62,330 nt of DNA from an uncultured Saccharospirillaceae bacterium (GCA_947499545.1 CANMOZ010000022.1:1-62330); one strand, 5' to 3'; positions 33,898-43,824 are shown, numbered from the stretch's first letter. Notes: generated by a model not told the origin, from the letters alone. Numbers and translations are program-made.

Positions 33898-34605
33898 TTA
33901 TTTCCCTTTAATTTTGTTTAATCTTGATTCGAATAATTCTTCAGCCATCGCATCGGCTTCTGAAATACTTAACCCAAAAAAAGGTCGCTCGGGGACTTCT
34001 ACCACCCAAGCGGATTTGCTCGGAGGCAACTGGTCTGGGTTCTGGGTGTTTTCACGCATCATACGAAGGACTAAGCCCGCTTGGCCTAGCGTCATGTTTT
34101 CTTTGATCCAGGCTTTACTGACGCGCCTTTGTCTGGCTTGGCCTTTTTTCTTACCGCCTTTGTAGCGACCAACATAACGCTTATAGCCTTTTTGAATCAG
34201 CGCTTTTGCTTGAGCGTCCGTCGCAGGAGCCGAGTAATCGGGTTGGCCTTTTTGTAGATCACGCTTAGTAAAAGATTCTTTAAACCCTTCTTGCTGGCCT
34301 CGAGCAATGGAACCCGTTCGGCTGTTTGGCCAGGTTACGGTTGCTTTATTCGCTCCGACATAAGCTTTTATGTTGTTTCCTTTTAATAGCTTTTTTAATA
34401 AACGCTTTTTACTGTTGTATTGACGAGCCTTAAAATGACGACCGGATAATTCTTCCTGGTGCTTCACTCTGGCCCGACTTTGGGTAATGACTTGGCGGCT
34501 GACCCACTGGTGTATGTATTTACGTTCCTTCGGTGTGGTCGTCACCAAAACCAGTTGTTCTTGTAGCCGCCTGTGGCTGCCGGGATGAGTATTAATCTTT
34601 AACAT
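33898..34605 (-). CDS. Virion morphogenesis/tail completion protein, gpS-like
   Basis: 235 aa and very basic (many Lys/Arg). The central segment AYVGANKATVTWPNSRTGSIARGQQEGF and the C-terminal VPERPFFGLS are typical of the phage virion morphogenesis (gpS) family. It overlaps the gpR-like gene by 14 nt, as in P2 R-S. Confidence 0.75.
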   Translation of the reverse strand: MLKINTHPGSHRRLQEQLVLVTTTPKERKYIHQWVSRQVITQSRARVKHQEELSGRHFKARQYNSKKRLLKKLLKGNNIKAYVGANKATVTWPNSRTGSIARGQQEGFKESFTKRDLQKGQPDYSAPATDAQAKALIQKGYKRYVGRYKGGKKKGQARQRRVSKAWIKENMTLGQAGLVLRMMRENTQNPDQLPPSKSAWVVEVPERPFFGLSISEADAMAEELFESRLNKIKGK

Positions 34606-35050
34606 GGCTTAATATCTCATCCAGCTGTTCTGCCACATCAAAGGGATTGCTTTTAAAGCTGTAGTTGCCTGAGTGGGTTTTAATAGGCCCCTGGTCGTCT
34701 TGTTGAATATAAAGTGGGTCACGCACCTGCAAAGAGGCATCTAAGTCAATTAAGCGGTCGCTAACAGCGGTGACTTCTATTTGTAAATCCGATAAATCCC
34801 TGCGGTCTAGATTTCCTGAGAACGCCTGCAAGGCAGCTAAAATGATTCCACCATTGACGGCTGGAAGTGCGTCTATGGTTAAGGCAATGCGATATTCAAA
34901 ATCCCCTAGGTGTTGTCCTTGCTCTTCTTGTTTGCCACCGCCTGCTTTAACTTCGCCGGATTCCATAAACACAGAGACTTGATGCGGTTCTATATTAAGC
35001 GCATCCATGTGTTGTCGAATCATCTGAGCAAAGGCGGTGAGGGTTTTCAT
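34592..35050 (-). CDS. Tail completion protein, gpR-like
   Basis: 152 aa. Matches P2 gpR in layout: an N-terminal helix, then VFMESGEVKAGG and FEYRIALTIDALP, and AALQAF. Lies between gpL-like and gpS-like genes. Assignment supported mainly by order plus these short matches. Confidence 0.65.
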   Translation of the reverse strand: MKTLTAFAQMIRQHMDALNIEPHQVSVFMESGEVKAGGGKQEEQGQHLGDFEYRIALTIDALPAVNGGIILAALQAFSGNLDRRDLSDLQIEVTAVSDRLIDLDASLQVRDPLYIQQDDQGPIKTHSGNYSFKSNPFDVAEQLDEILSHVKD

Positions 35051-35508
35051 AGAAGCCTCACCTGGATTTTGCCGTGGCCGGATAATTGCCCTAAAGCATA
35101 GGTGCTTTTTTGTTGATAAATAGCTGCGCGGTCCAGTCTTTCTGACGCTTCCACCAAATGACGCTGTGATCTATCTTGGGTGCTGCAAATCTCTGCATAA
35201 GCTGCAAAGTACACTGCGTTGTTATAAAGCATCTCGCTTTCGGGTTGATTGCCCAGGGTTTGGGTTGGATCAACCTCTGCTAGTTTTTTGATGCCTTTTT
35301 TTAACCATTGGCTTTTATTGCGTTGCAGGGCTGCATTACAGCGGCTCATCGCGAGCTTTATAAAACTCACCAGTAGGGACTGCTTAATATCCCCATCAAT
35401 CGCAAACCGATCCGTTAAACCCTCAAGCGACATATCGGGATAAAAACCATCATTCTCAATAATGAGGTTGTCGCGGGTATCCGTGAAGACAGCGAAGTTG
35501 GTGTCCAT
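35047..35508 (-). CDS. Head completion protein, gpL-like
   Basis: 153 aa, typical of P2 gpL. Sequence IENDGFYPDMSLEGLTDRFAIDGDI is characteristic. Four-base overlap with the following gene; its start meets the end of the small terminase gene. Stabilises filled heads and prepares them for tail joining. Confidence 0.78.
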   Translation of the reverse strand: MDTNFAVFTDTRDNLIIENDGFYPDMSLEGLTDRFAIDGDIKQSLLVSFIKLAMSRCNAALQRNKSQWLKKGIKKLAEVDPTQTLGNQPESEMLYNNAVYFAAYAEICSTQDRSQRHLVEASERLDRAAIYQQKSTYALGQLSGHGKIQVRLL

Positions 35509-36308
35509 TAGCTGTTTTCCTTGTTAGAGGTAGAGGGCGATTCCTGTTTATCCTGATTCGGTAGACCACTGTCTTCCGACAGGGACAACAGGATGCCCTC
35601 TGTGGGTGGAGAGCCGTATAATTTGTTTAATTGATCAATGCGGGTTTTGCACTGAGCCTTGCCAACACTCATGGCTTCTTGATAAAGGGCCAGGGCTTTT
35701 AATTCGTTTTCCTTTCCCCCTAGGCCATCAAATAACTTGCCTAGGGTTTTCAGGTAATTCATCTTGGCGTCGTCTTTAATCGGCCACTCCCTTATTGGGG
35801 TGAAGGCTTTTAAAAGGAAATAGATCGCTTGTTGTTTTTCTTCTGGGGTGTTTGCCTTTTCAGCCCATTGTCTCAGCTCATCGGTGAATAGGGTTCTCAT
35901 GTCACGCTTAAAGGGTGTCAGCTGGTTTTCCTCGATGGCGAGCATCCCATAGTCAAAGGCTTGTTGAATTTCCCCCACATCAAAGAACCAAATCACCATC
36001 CACACTAAAATGGGGTTGGCGTAGATTTCCTCTTGCTTGCGATAGGATTTCAGATGCGGGGTATAGCGTGGAATCAATTGCTCTCGAATATGATCCCGTT
36101 TAGCGTCCCCTTTCCCCAACGATTTAACATGGTTAACGTCTTTTTCAAGCGCCGCTTTCAGTTGCTCAAAGACCGCATAATCCTTAGTGCTTGGATGAAT
36201 CACCGGTGCCTGTAGAGCTTTTAAGGCTTCATAAAACACTTCTTGTCGACGCTCAGCCTGTTTGCGCGCTTTAAATCGTAATGCTGGGGAAAAAGGAGGG
36301 GCACTCAT
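35508..36308 (-). CDS. Terminase small subunit/endonuclease, gpM-like
   Basis: 266 aa, near P2 gpM (247 aa). SPALRFKARKQAERR at the N-terminus and PILVWMVIWFFDVGEIQQAFDYG in the centre are family features. Works with gpP at the packaging site. Start and stop coincide with neighbouring genes, so translation is coupled. Confidence 0.85.
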   Translation of the reverse strand: MSAPPFSPALRFKARKQAERRQEVFYEALKALQAPVIHPSTKDYAVFEQLKAALEKDVNHVKSLGKGDAKRDHIREQLIPRYTPHLKSYRKQEEIYANPILVWMVIWFFDVGEIQQAFDYGMLAIEENQLTPFKRDMRTLFTDELRQWAEKANTPEEKQQAIYFLLKAFTPIREWPIKDDAKMNYLKTLGKLFDGLGGKENELKALALYQEAMSVGKAQCKTRIDQLNKLYGSPPTEGILLSLSEDSGLPNQDKQESPSTSNKENS

Positions 36309-37333
36309 TACTCAGCCCCTTCTGCTTCGCCTACAAACTTCAGGTGATCGGCTTTAATACCGGAGATGGCTTTAAGATCGCCGATGGTGTAGGCCTCATT
36401 CGAGCTGATATAGTCGATGACGCAATTACGTTTAGGCGTATCTTCGAGCTGACGACGCATACGCCCGGCTTGGTAGTAATGGTGCAGGTTTTTAGGATCA
36501 GTGATCATGATCCCCCGCTCTGGGAAGTTCGCGGGTGAGACAACCGGTAAACCTGCATAGGAGTTGGTCATCCCCATGACACCGGACTTACGTCTAGGAT
36601 CGTCAACATTCAGCGAGAGGTTTTTATTGGCATCGTAAGCGAGTAACTGCTGCCCAAGAATGGCAACCTCTTTACCAGTACGATGGGCTTTAGGGATCAT
36701 GCTAAAGACGTCGTACACCATCATGTCTAGATTTTCATAATCGCCGCCTTTACCCAGCAGGATTGTGTTTTCTTCTTTTTCACCTGAGAGCATGTAGTGA
36801 TCTGGGTTTTTATCCGCTAAGCGTTTAATCCAGCCGTAATTCAAATCTTGGCCTAGGGTATTGGTTCTTGGCTTGGATTCCTCTTGAGCGCCTTCGCCGT
36901 ACCAGCCGATGGTTAATCGATCCAGAGCTATTTTTTGATAGACCATGGTCATGTAGCGTTGAAAAAAATCTTTATAACGCGCCCAGGTATCCAGCGTGGC
37001 GTACTTAATGCCAACATCGAATTCAGTGAGGTGGGCTTGCCAGTTCGTCGCTGACATATCGCCCAGCCATTTAGGGGTGCGGTCGTTTTTTTCAGTATCC
37101 GTGCGTTTGGCTATCATGCCCCCGACTTGCAGTAAGATAGCCTCGCCCTGCATATCGACAACGCTTTCAGAGGTGATGCGGCTTAAGAAGTTTTCTTGTT
37201 CGATGATGGCATTATTAAGAGTACGCGCACGGGGTGGGTCAATGCTGAATTGTTTTTCAACACTGCCGACGCTATAGCTTTCAGCCATTTTAGAGCAGAG
37301 CTTTTCATATAAGAGGCGTGTTTGATTTTCCAT
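36308..37333 (-). CDS. Major capsid protein, gpN-like
   Basis: 341 aa, close to P2 gpN (357 aa). Contains SYSVGSVEKQFSIDPPRART, LDRLTIGWYGEGA and LGQDLNYGW-type motifs typical of the HK97-fold gpN family. In P2 the N-terminal ~31 residues are removed by the gpO protease; a comparable N-terminal helix is present here. Confidence 0.9.
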   Translation of the reverse strand: MENQTRLLYEKLCSKMAESYSVGSVEKQFSIDPPRARTLNNAIIEQENFLSRITSESVVDMQGEAILLQVGGMIAKRTDTEKNDRTPKWLGDMSATNWQAHLTEFDVGIKYATLDTWARYKDFFQRYMTMVYQKIALDRLTIGWYGEGAQEESKPRTNTLGQDLNYGWIKRLADKNPDHYMLSGEKEENTILLGKGGDYENLDMMVYDVFSMIPKAHRTGKEVAILGQQLLAYDANKNLSLNVDDPRRKSGVMGMTNSYAGLPVVSPANFPERGIMITDPKNLHHYYQAGRMRRQLEDTPKRNCVIDYISSNEAYTIGDLKAISGIKADHLKFVGEAEGAE

Positions 37334-37396
37334 GGTCCTATATCCTTGTTAACAATCGAATTCCTGAGCCGAATAAAGAGTCGCTTACCCAAAGCC

Positions 37397-38305
37397 TTAA
37401 ATGACTTGGATATCAGCCTCACCGGTGTTGTCATCGAAGTCTGTGCTGGGTGCAGCTGAGCTGAGTTTTTCGAACGCGGCTTTCATTTCATTAAATTGAG
37501 TGCCCAGCGTTTGCAGTTCTTTTTTAACGTCTTCGAATTCGGCGCTTGGTTGATTTACGGTATTGGCCGTTGTATTACCGGTTGTAGTGCTAGACGCAGA
37601 ATCATCTTGAGAACGGTTGCCCGTTGGTTTTATATCCGGCTGAGTATCGGAACCCTTTTCGAGTTCGGTATTGGGTTTAGCGGCTTCCATTTCTTCTTTA
37701 ATGACAGTTCTTAGTTCTTCCAAGGTGAAAGGCATGATTTCATTCTCCGTTGAAGGGTCGGCTTCGGGTGTGACCTGGGGCTCTGCTTCAATACCAGCAT
37801 TGACACCCAAGGCTGTCCCTAGACGGTTAAAGGTTGAGTTTTTATGAAAAGGTATATGCTCAGCTTCGAGTTTCATGGGAGTAGAAAAGGAGGGTTTTCT
37901 ATCTTCTCTAGAAAACTCAATACGATCAGTGCCCAGCGAAGCAGGCATGTCAGTCAGCGCTAATCCACTTAAATAGGTTTTATTGGTAATTGGGAAATTA
38001 AACTCCAGCTCGCAACTGGTGTGCAGCCATTGCTTTTCCTGATTAAGTTCTAATAAAAACCGATTGGGTACAATGCGGACTTGCAGGGTTTTCTTTTTAT
38101 ATTTTTGACTCTCAGATAAACGCACCTCAGCGACGCGGCCATAGCGCATTCCATTTTGAAAGTGTCTTCCGTTAATGCTGGCCTCATACAACTCTGGATC
38201 GTAGGTTTCAGCGATATCAATGAGCCACTGCTCTTCGATCGCTCTCCCGTCTACGGACTCTCCTTCCATTAACACGGTGATCCAGTCGCTGATTAATTGA
38301 GTCAT
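37397..38305 (-). CDS. Capsid scaffold and maturation protease, gpO-like
   Basis: 302 aa from the ATG at 38305 (an upstream TTG is less likely). N-terminal protease domain with DGRAIEEQWLIDIAE, NGRHF (His) and TDMPASLGTDRI (likely nucleophile Ser), as in the gpO serine protease. Residues about 185-300 are an acidic linker and coiled-coil scaffold. First gene of the leftward late operon; divergent from gpP. Confidence 0.87.
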   Translation of the reverse strand: MTQLISDWITVLMEGESVDGRAIEEQWLIDIAETYDPELYEASINGRHFQNGMRYGRVAEVRLSESQKYKKKTLQVRIVPNRFLLELNQEKQWLHTSCELEFNFPITNKTYLSGLALTDMPASLGTDRIEFSREDRKPSFSTPMKLEAEHIPFHKNSTFNRLGTALGVNAGIEAEPQVTPEADPSTENEIMPFTLEELRTVIKEEMEAAKPNTELEKGSDTQPDIKPTGNRSQDDSASSTTTGNTTANTVNQPSAEFEDVKKELQTLGTQFNEMKAAFEKLSSAAPSTDFDDNTGEADIQVI

Positions 38306-38354
38306 TGCCTTTTCCAAAACATCAATAAAGTGATTTGAGGCCTTGACAGTAATC

Positions 38355-38454
38355 CCTTAAAAAAATAAATACGAGTGGATTTTATTCGATAAAGTTATCT
38401 CTAAAACTCTTAGATTTATAGAGAGAATTAAATCAAGGGAAATCCGAATAAAAG
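38355..38454. promoter_or_regulatory. Divergent late promoter region, element B version
   Basis: Exactly 100 nt, the same length as in element A but unrelated in sequence. Contains the inverted repeat TTTTATTCG (38380-38388) and CGAATAAAA (38445-38453), with a nested TCTCTA (38398-38403)/TAGAGA (38419-38424). Presumed target of the element B Ogr-like activator. Confidence 0.55.
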
Positions 38455-38492
38455 GCTTTAGACTGCAAAAAAATGATTAATTATGTGATGCC

Positions 38493-40283
38493 ATGCTTTA
38501 TTCCAATAAAGAACGCGAACAGGTTAAACACTCCTATTTGTCACAAATACCTGTGCCTGTGATTGCCAACGAAACCGGCATAGCCAAACGCACCATATAC
38601 CACTGGATTAAGCTTTACGATTGGGATGAGCTGCCACAATACGAAAACGTCGAACAGGTGTTGGATAAGCTCATCATCAAGAAACTGAAAAGCAAGAACC
38701 TATCACTTGACGCTGTTGAAATGATTGAGCGCTTACAAGAAGCAAAAGAGCGTGAAATCAAAATGCAGCAGCTACGCGAAAAGGCTTTAAATAACGAGCG
38801 CAGACAAAACAAGAAATCAAGCACAAGTGAACAAGACAATAAAGAGCATTCAGGAAGTACAGGGACCAAAAAGAATAAATCTAGAAAGACCTTGGCCTTG
38901 CTAAGCGAATCTGAAATCTTAAGTGCCTTTAAAGAAGACCTGTTCCAGTATCAGCTGGATTTATGGGATTCGCATCATCATAGAACCCGTCATATCCTAA
39001 AAAGCCGTCAGATAGGCTTAACTTGGTATTTCGCTAGAGAAGCTGTGACCAATGCGCTATTAACGGGTGAAAATCAAATCTTCTTGTCGGCCTCTAAAAA
39101 CCAGTCCGCTATTTTTAATGGCTATATTAAAGACTTTGTAAAAGAGAAATTTGGCGTTGATTTAAAGGGTACTGAAAAGGTTAAGGTGCCAACCGCTAAA
39201 GGCGAGGCGATATTATCATTCTTGAGTACGAACTCTAGCACCGCCCAGGGGTACAGCGGCCACCTCTATGTTGACGAATGCTTCTGGATTAATAACTTTA
39301 AGAAGCTTAAAAAAGTCGCCAGTGCCATAGCGAGTCACAAGCAGTGGCGTAAAACTTTTTTCTCAACGCCTAGCACAAAAACCCATGAGGCCTATTCGTT
39401 ATGGTCAGGGTCTGATTATAACGAAGTGGCCAGAGCGCGTGGTTTAGTAGAACTCGTCTTACCTGATAACAAAGCCCTCTCTAAGGGCTGGATCGGTCCC
39501 GATACGGAATACCGCAAAATCATTACCATCCATGATGCACTGGACGGAGGCTGTACGCTCTTTGATTTGGATCGTCTGCAAATTGAATACACCCCAGATG
39601 ACTTTGCACAGCTCTTTGAATGTCAGTTTATTGATGACAGCCTAAGCGTCTTCAGCCTTAACCAACTACTGGCCTGTGCAACAGAAGATACCCGCTGGAT
39701 GGATTACAAGCCCAATGCTCCTAGGCCATTCGGGAATAAACCCGTTTGGGTTGGCTATGATCCCAGCCGTTATCGCGACAGCGCTGTGATCAGCATCGTG
39801 GCACCGCCCAGCTCTCCAGGTGGCAAGTATAGGGTGTTAGAAGTCATTACCATGCATGACACCCCCTGGAGCGATCAGGCAGATCAGATTAAAAAGATCA
39901 CGGAGCGCTATAACGTTGAGCACATCAGCATTGACCGTACAGGACCAGGGCTTGGGGTCTATGAAGCGGTTAAAGAGTTTTATCCCTCAGTACAAGGTCT
40001 GCATTACAACCCAGAGATTAAATCCAGGCTGGTGCTTAAAGCCCAAGACGTCATCATTAACAAGCGTCTGGTCTGGGGAGCAGAGCACAGCACCATTCCT
40101 CAAAGCTTCTTAATGATTAAAAAGATCGTGACAGGCCATGGCATTAGTTACCAAACCTCTCGTGATAATAAAAACGGCCATGCCGATGCTGCTTGGTCCA
40201 TTATGCACGCCCTCTTTAAAAACGGTCTTAAAACCGATAATGCCCCTAAACCCAAGGTTGTTTTTTCTAAGGAATACTCATGA
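38493..40283 (+). CDS. Phage terminase large subunit, gpP-like (element B)
   Basis: 596 aa, differing at about 13 positions from the element A protein; the substitutions are scattered and conservative. N-terminal HTH, Walker-A-like QIGLTWYFARE and the DECFW motif are unchanged. Nucleotide differences are mostly at third positions, so both genes appear under selection. Confidence 0.93.
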   Translation: MLYSNKEREQVKHSYLSQIPVPVIANETGIAKRTIYHWIKLYDWDELPQYENVEQVLDKLIIKKLKSKNLSLDAVEMIERLQEAKEREIKMQQLREKALNNERRQNKKSSTSEQDNKEHSGSTGTKKNKSRKTLALLSESEILSAFKEDLFQYQLDLWDSHHHRTRHILKSRQIGLTWYFAREAVTNALLTGENQIFLSASKNQSAIFNGYIKDFVKEKFGVDLKGTEKVKVPTAKGEAILSFLSTNSSTAQGYSGHLYVDECFWINNFKKLKKVASAIASHKQWRKTFFSTPSTKTHEAYSLWSGSDYNEVARARGLVELVLPDNKALSKGWIGPDTEYRKIITIHDALDGGCTLFDLDRLQIEYTPDDFAQLFECQFIDDSLSVFSLNQLLACATEDTRWMDYKPNAPRPFGNKPVWVGYDPSRYRDSAVISIVAPPSSPGGKYRVLEVITMHDTPWSDQADQIKKITERYNVEHISIDRTGPGLGVYEAVKEFYPSVQGLHYNPEIKSRLVLKAQDVIINKRLVWGAEHSTIPQSFLMIKKIVTGHGISYQTSRDNKNGHADAAWSIMHALFKNGLKTDNAPKPKVVFSKEYS

Positions 40284-41278
40284 GCAGAAAAAAGAATAAC
40301 TCAAAGCGAGAGCCTATGATGTTTAGCTTTGGTGATCCAGAGCCCGTATTAAATAACAGCATCACCCAAGCCCTGGGCTGCTTTTACTCTGATTGGCAGA
40401 AATACTATGAGCCTCCAATCAGTTTTTCGGGTTTGGATAAGATGACCCATGCAAACCCCTATCATTCAACCAGCATCTTTTTTAAACGCAATCAAATGGT
40501 CAAGCTCTTTAAACCCAACAGCTTGTTAAGGCTGACTGACTTCCACCGTTTGGCCTTGGATTATTTAACCTTCGGCAATGCCTTTGCGCTCGCGGTGAAG
40601 AACTACCTAGGGCACATCATCCGCTTAAAGCATATTCCAGCGCTCAATATACGAAGGGGAAAAGACAATATTTATTATCAGATTAAGCAGGGAAGTTATG
40701 AACCCGTGCCTTTCAAACGAGGGGAAGTGCTGCATGTGATGACCTACAGCACCGGTCAAAGCCTTTACGGAGTCCCCGAATGGTACAGCGGTTTGCACTC
40801 AGCTTTATTGAACTCAGAGGCAACCCTCTTTAGACGTCGTTACTATAAGAACGGTGCACACCTTGGTTATATCCTCTTTACCAGTAGTCCTGACATTACA
40901 CCCGAAATCGAGAAAATGATTACGGAACAGGTTTCTAAAGGGAAGGGCGTCGGTAACTTTAAATCCATGTATATAAATCTTCCCAATGCGAATGAAAAGG
41001 CATTGCAGGTGATTCCAGTGGGGGATATTAATCAAAAAGATGAATTCGAGAAGATCAAAAATATATCAGCTGACGACGTGATTGTTGCGCATCGAGTACC
41101 CCCGGCCCTTGCCGGTGTTAAACCGACGAATACAGGTGGCTTTGGGGATATTGAAAAAATCGACAGCGTTTATCAAAAAAATGAAGTGATTCCCTTAACC
41201 TTGCCGTTTTTAGAATTAAACGATCAATTGCATAGTTCTCAACGGATTGAGTTTAATAAACCGAACGGCACTCTTTAA
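40280..41278 (+). CDS. Phage portal protein, gpQ-like (element B)
   Basis: 332 aa with three differences from the element A copy. Coupled to gpP by a 4-base overlap. Conservation drops abruptly after its stop codon, where the intergenic and activator sequences diverge. Confidence 0.94.
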   Translation: MSRKKNNSKREPMMFSFGDPEPVLNNSITQALGCFYSDWQKYYEPPISFSGLDKMTHANPYHSTSIFFKRNQMVKLFKPNSLLRLTDFHRLALDYLTFGNAFALAVKNYLGHIIRLKHIPALNIRRGKDNIYYQIKQGSYEPVPFKRGEVLHVMTYSTGQSLYGVPEWYSGLHSALLNSEATLFRRRYYKNGAHLGYILFTSSPDITPEIEKMITEQVSKGKGVGNFKSMYINLPNANEKALQVIPVGDINQKDEFEKIKNISADDVIVAHRVPPALAGVKPTNTGGFGDIEKIDSVYQKNEVIPLTLPFLELNDQLHSSQRIEFNKPNGTL

Positions 41279-41388
41279 ACTCTAAAGATTCTAATTGTTT
41301 TACAAGAAATTATAGAAATAATGCGTGAATTTAAGCGGAATGTTTAGATATTGACGAATAATACAGATAAAATAGAGGCTTCATCTGA

Positions 41389-41679
41389 ATGGAAATCAAA
41401 GCGATGAGAATCCTATGCCCTTCCTGTCAGCACACCATGAAAATCTTAACGTCCAAGCAAATCAGTTCTCAATATAGGGAGCTATTTTGTGATTGCGAGA
41501 GCTTAACTTGTGGTGCAAGAGCGGTAATGAATGTAACGCTTTCGCACTACACAAGACCCCCAGAATCTGATTATAAGAAGATGATCAGCAACTACATTGC
41601 CAACCTAACGCCCAGTGAACGCAGACAAATATTGCTGGATTTAGAAGAAAGTAACATCGAGGCGGGGTCATTAAACTAA
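41389..41679 (+). CDS. Ogr/Delta-like zinc-finger late activator (element B)
   Basis: 96 aa. CPSC and CESLTC form the four-cysteine site. Identity with the element A protein is concentrated at both ends of the finger (MRILCPSC, SLTCGARAVMN), while the residues between the cysteine pairs, where DNA contacts could lie, differ most. The ribosome-binding site AGAGG is weaker than GGAGG in A. Confidence 0.84.
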   Translation: MEIKAMRILCPSCQHTMKILTSKQISSQYRELFCDCESLTCGARAVMNVTLSHYTRPPESDYKKMISNYIANLTPSERRQILLDLEESNIEAGSLN

Positions 41680-41720
41680 ACATTGGTGTCAATTGGGTAG
41701 GTTCTCATGTGTTTGCTTGA

Positions 41721-41741
41721 ATGGCGCCTAGCAGGCGCCAT
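41721..41741. terminator. Hairpin between convergent genes (element B)
   Basis: ATGGCGCC, TAGCA, GGCGCCAT: a perfect 8-bp stem between the activator and the convergent small gene. No strong T-tract on either side. Confidence 0.5.
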
Positions 41742-41751
41742 GAGAAAGTGA

Positions 41752-41949
41752 TTATCGATTATTTGCACTTTCTGCTTGATGGTCACTCGAGTTGCTTGGT
41801 TGGCACTGAGTAATCAAATCCAGATAATCTGCAAGACCATCTGCTGCTTTTTGTTCTAATACGAGTTCCTTTTCTGGCTCTCTCGTTAATAGGTTTTCCA
41901 ATAGCCTTCCGAAGTTAACTAAAGTTGAATCGGTTATTTCAGACTTCAT
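41752..41949 (-). CDS. Small conserved protein (element B homologue of 3420-3608)
   Basis: 65 aa from the ATG at 41949, aligned with the element A start; the longer open frame to 42099 is not conserved. Acidic and helical with the same NFGRLLENLL core and a variable C-terminus. Upstream (41950-42232) there is no gene, where element A has an HTH gene. Confidence 0.58.
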   Translation of the reverse strand: MKSEITDSTLVNFGRLLENLLTREPEKELVLEQKAADGLADYLDLITQCQPSNSSDHQAESANNR

Positions 41950-42232
41950 TGTTATTCCAAGATCCTTATTAATAAATATATTGCTGTGACACGGCCTCCA
42001 GAGGTGTTGCGAAATACTAACGTAGTTTTCAGCCATTACGATAAAAAAATTAAATAAATTATTTCGTTGTAAAGTTTTCTTGCTAAAAACAGCGCTCAAT
42101 TACATATTTAAGTGTCTTATAAAACTTCAATATGCATTTCAGTAGCATGTTGGTAGCTATCTAGCGCAGACATCTGTTAAATGCCATTTGGTCAGGCCAA
42201 GCGTCAACGCTACAACATTTGATATTATTCCT

Positions 42233-43252
42233 TCAGGTTAATGAAAGTTTATGCCCGTTTAAGATTTTTTTTGCTTTATGAAAGCCCACATGATGCCGTT
42301 TCATCAGCGCTCTAATGGTTGGGCCTTCTGGATAAACGCCTGTGTTTATTTCTTCCCGCAAAAGTTTTTGGTGATCAGCAATGTTATGACAAAAAATGAG
42401 GGTGGGTTTTGTGGCGGTGTTATTTAGAGAAGTGTTTTGAATAGTAACGCTATTGATAGCATTGCTTGCAGCAGAATCGCTTTTAGCAGGAGCGTTATCA
42501 CGGTTAACGCTCTTATGAGTAACGGTCATTTTCACTGGCAGCGGTGTTACTGGTGATACTTCTGGTGCTTCTGCTGAGAGCGTTGGCTGTGTGGATGTTT
42601 TTACGGGTAGCGCTTTAGGGTTTTTAAGAGAAGCAAACCCCAGTAACGGGCAGAGGTCTATCAGTGCTGCCAAGATCACCCAAAGTCCCCAGCGAAGCGC
42701 GTTATTCTCAGAAGCCAAAGATTGCCCGCTATTTTGAGGAACGCTTTTGATGTTCTTGAGCATGGAGAGCGCTTTAATGCGCTGCTCATCCGCTTTGGCA
42801 GCTTCCTTTAATCGCTCACCCGCACGCCAGTGATTGCCGGTCTTTCTATCAAGAACGGCCTGTTTTCGTAAGGAGTTGGCCTGCTGTTCAAAATCTCCTA
42901 ACAGTTGAGTCACCAGCTGGTGTTCCTGGGTGCTCTTAAGAGAAACCTGGTGCTGCTCTTGATAACGGGTCTCGAGCCAAGCGGCGGTTCCTGCCACTGA
43001 TACTCCCAATAACAGCGTTATTAGTAGAAACACCCCCGTTGCTAAGGCCCGTCGTTTCTGGTGTAGGTGCTCTTGAAAGACACCCACCAATAAAAACTGG
43101 CTGCCGACCAATCCTGCCCCCGTGACAGCGGCTATCTGCTGGTCTAATTCCGTCTGAGCAAATCCGGTAAAAAGCGCAATTTCGCAGGTGATAGAGACAG
43201 CCGTTAAGGCCAGGGATGTGGCAACTAAGCCAACATTGAGAACGGGATTCAT
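42233..43252 (-). CDS. Four-TM membrane protein with coiled coil and HTH-like tail (element B)
   Basis: 339 aa from the ATG at 43252, with GGGAGG upstream. TM layout as in element A. The first ~200 residues are nearly identical to A, the Pro/Thr linker is variable, and the last residues (HVGFHKAKKILNGHKLSLT) differ from A, so the tail tip has been exchanged. It is preceded by a duplicated leader (43253-44037). Confidence 0.74.
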   Translation of the reverse strand: MNPVLNVGLVATSLALTAVSITCEIALFTGFAQTELDQQIAAVTGAGLVGSQFLLVGVFQEHLHQKRRALATGVFLLITLLLGVSVAGTAAWLETRYQEQHQVSLKSTQEHQLVTQLLGDFEQQANSLRKQAVLDRKTGNHWRAGERLKEAAKADEQRIKALSMLKNIKSVPQNSGQSLASENNALRWGLWVILAALIDLCPLLGFASLKNPKALPVKTSTQPTLSAEAPEVSPVTPLPVKMTVTHKSVNRDNAPAKSDSAASNAINSVTIQNTSLNNTATKPTLIFCHNIADHQKLLREEINTGVYPEGPTIRALMKRHHVGFHKAKKILNGHKLSLT

Positions 43253-43715
43253 ACAACACCTCCCTATGTGCGTGCCTTTTGTGGTTTGTCTAAACTGGTT
43301 ATTGCCAGGATTGAATGACCTTTCCCCTGGCTCTCTACTGAACTTAAGCGCGCGGTGTATTTTTCCTTCAGAAGTCACCGTAGCGCTCTTTTTTACCCTC
43401 TCTTTTTTCGCCGTTGATTCTTAAAAGGAAGGTGCCCTAGAATCAGTGCGCCCTGCCAAGCCAGTTGAGGCGTTTCCGTGTTCTCTCAACGTTTCTCCTT
43501 GTCTTGGTCAGTGGGTGATAGAGCATCTGGAGTGTGAGTCGGCAAAACTTCTCTCCAGGTGCTCGCTTTAGGGTTTTACTACACTTTAAAAGGCTGACGA
43601 ATAAACCCTGATCTGCCTTCCCTGGTTAGATGGTCCCAGGTTTATTCATGAGTGAGCCACGTTTGGGTCGCCACTGGATGGTGGTCCGAGACGAGCCCGG
43701 TCGACGTCAGCTGCT

Positions 43716-43758
43716 GAGCGCCACGGATATCTTGATTCCCGAATATCCTGTGGCGCTC
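43716..43758 (-). ncRNA. Covarying hairpin of the conserved leader (element B)
   Basis: GAGCGCCAC (43716-43724) pairs with GTGGCGCTC (43750-43758); the inner stem GGATAT/ATATCC replaces GGAC/GTCC of element A. The 5' flank ACGAGCCCGGTCGACGTCAG is identical in both elements. Confidence 0.5.
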
Positions 43759-43785
43759 TCTAACGTCTGATTTTTCTGCTGGTCT

Positions 43786-43824
43786 TACTTGTGCAATTAA
43801 GCCAACTTTGTAACGAATATTCAT
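43786..43824 (-). pseudogene. Relic of the membrane-protein gene start
   Basis: The reading frame from 43824 gives MNIRYKVGLIAQ, a degenerate copy of MNPVLNVGLVAT, after which homology stops. A decayed GGGAAG site lies upstream. It marks the right copy of the leader duplication. Confidence 0.6.
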
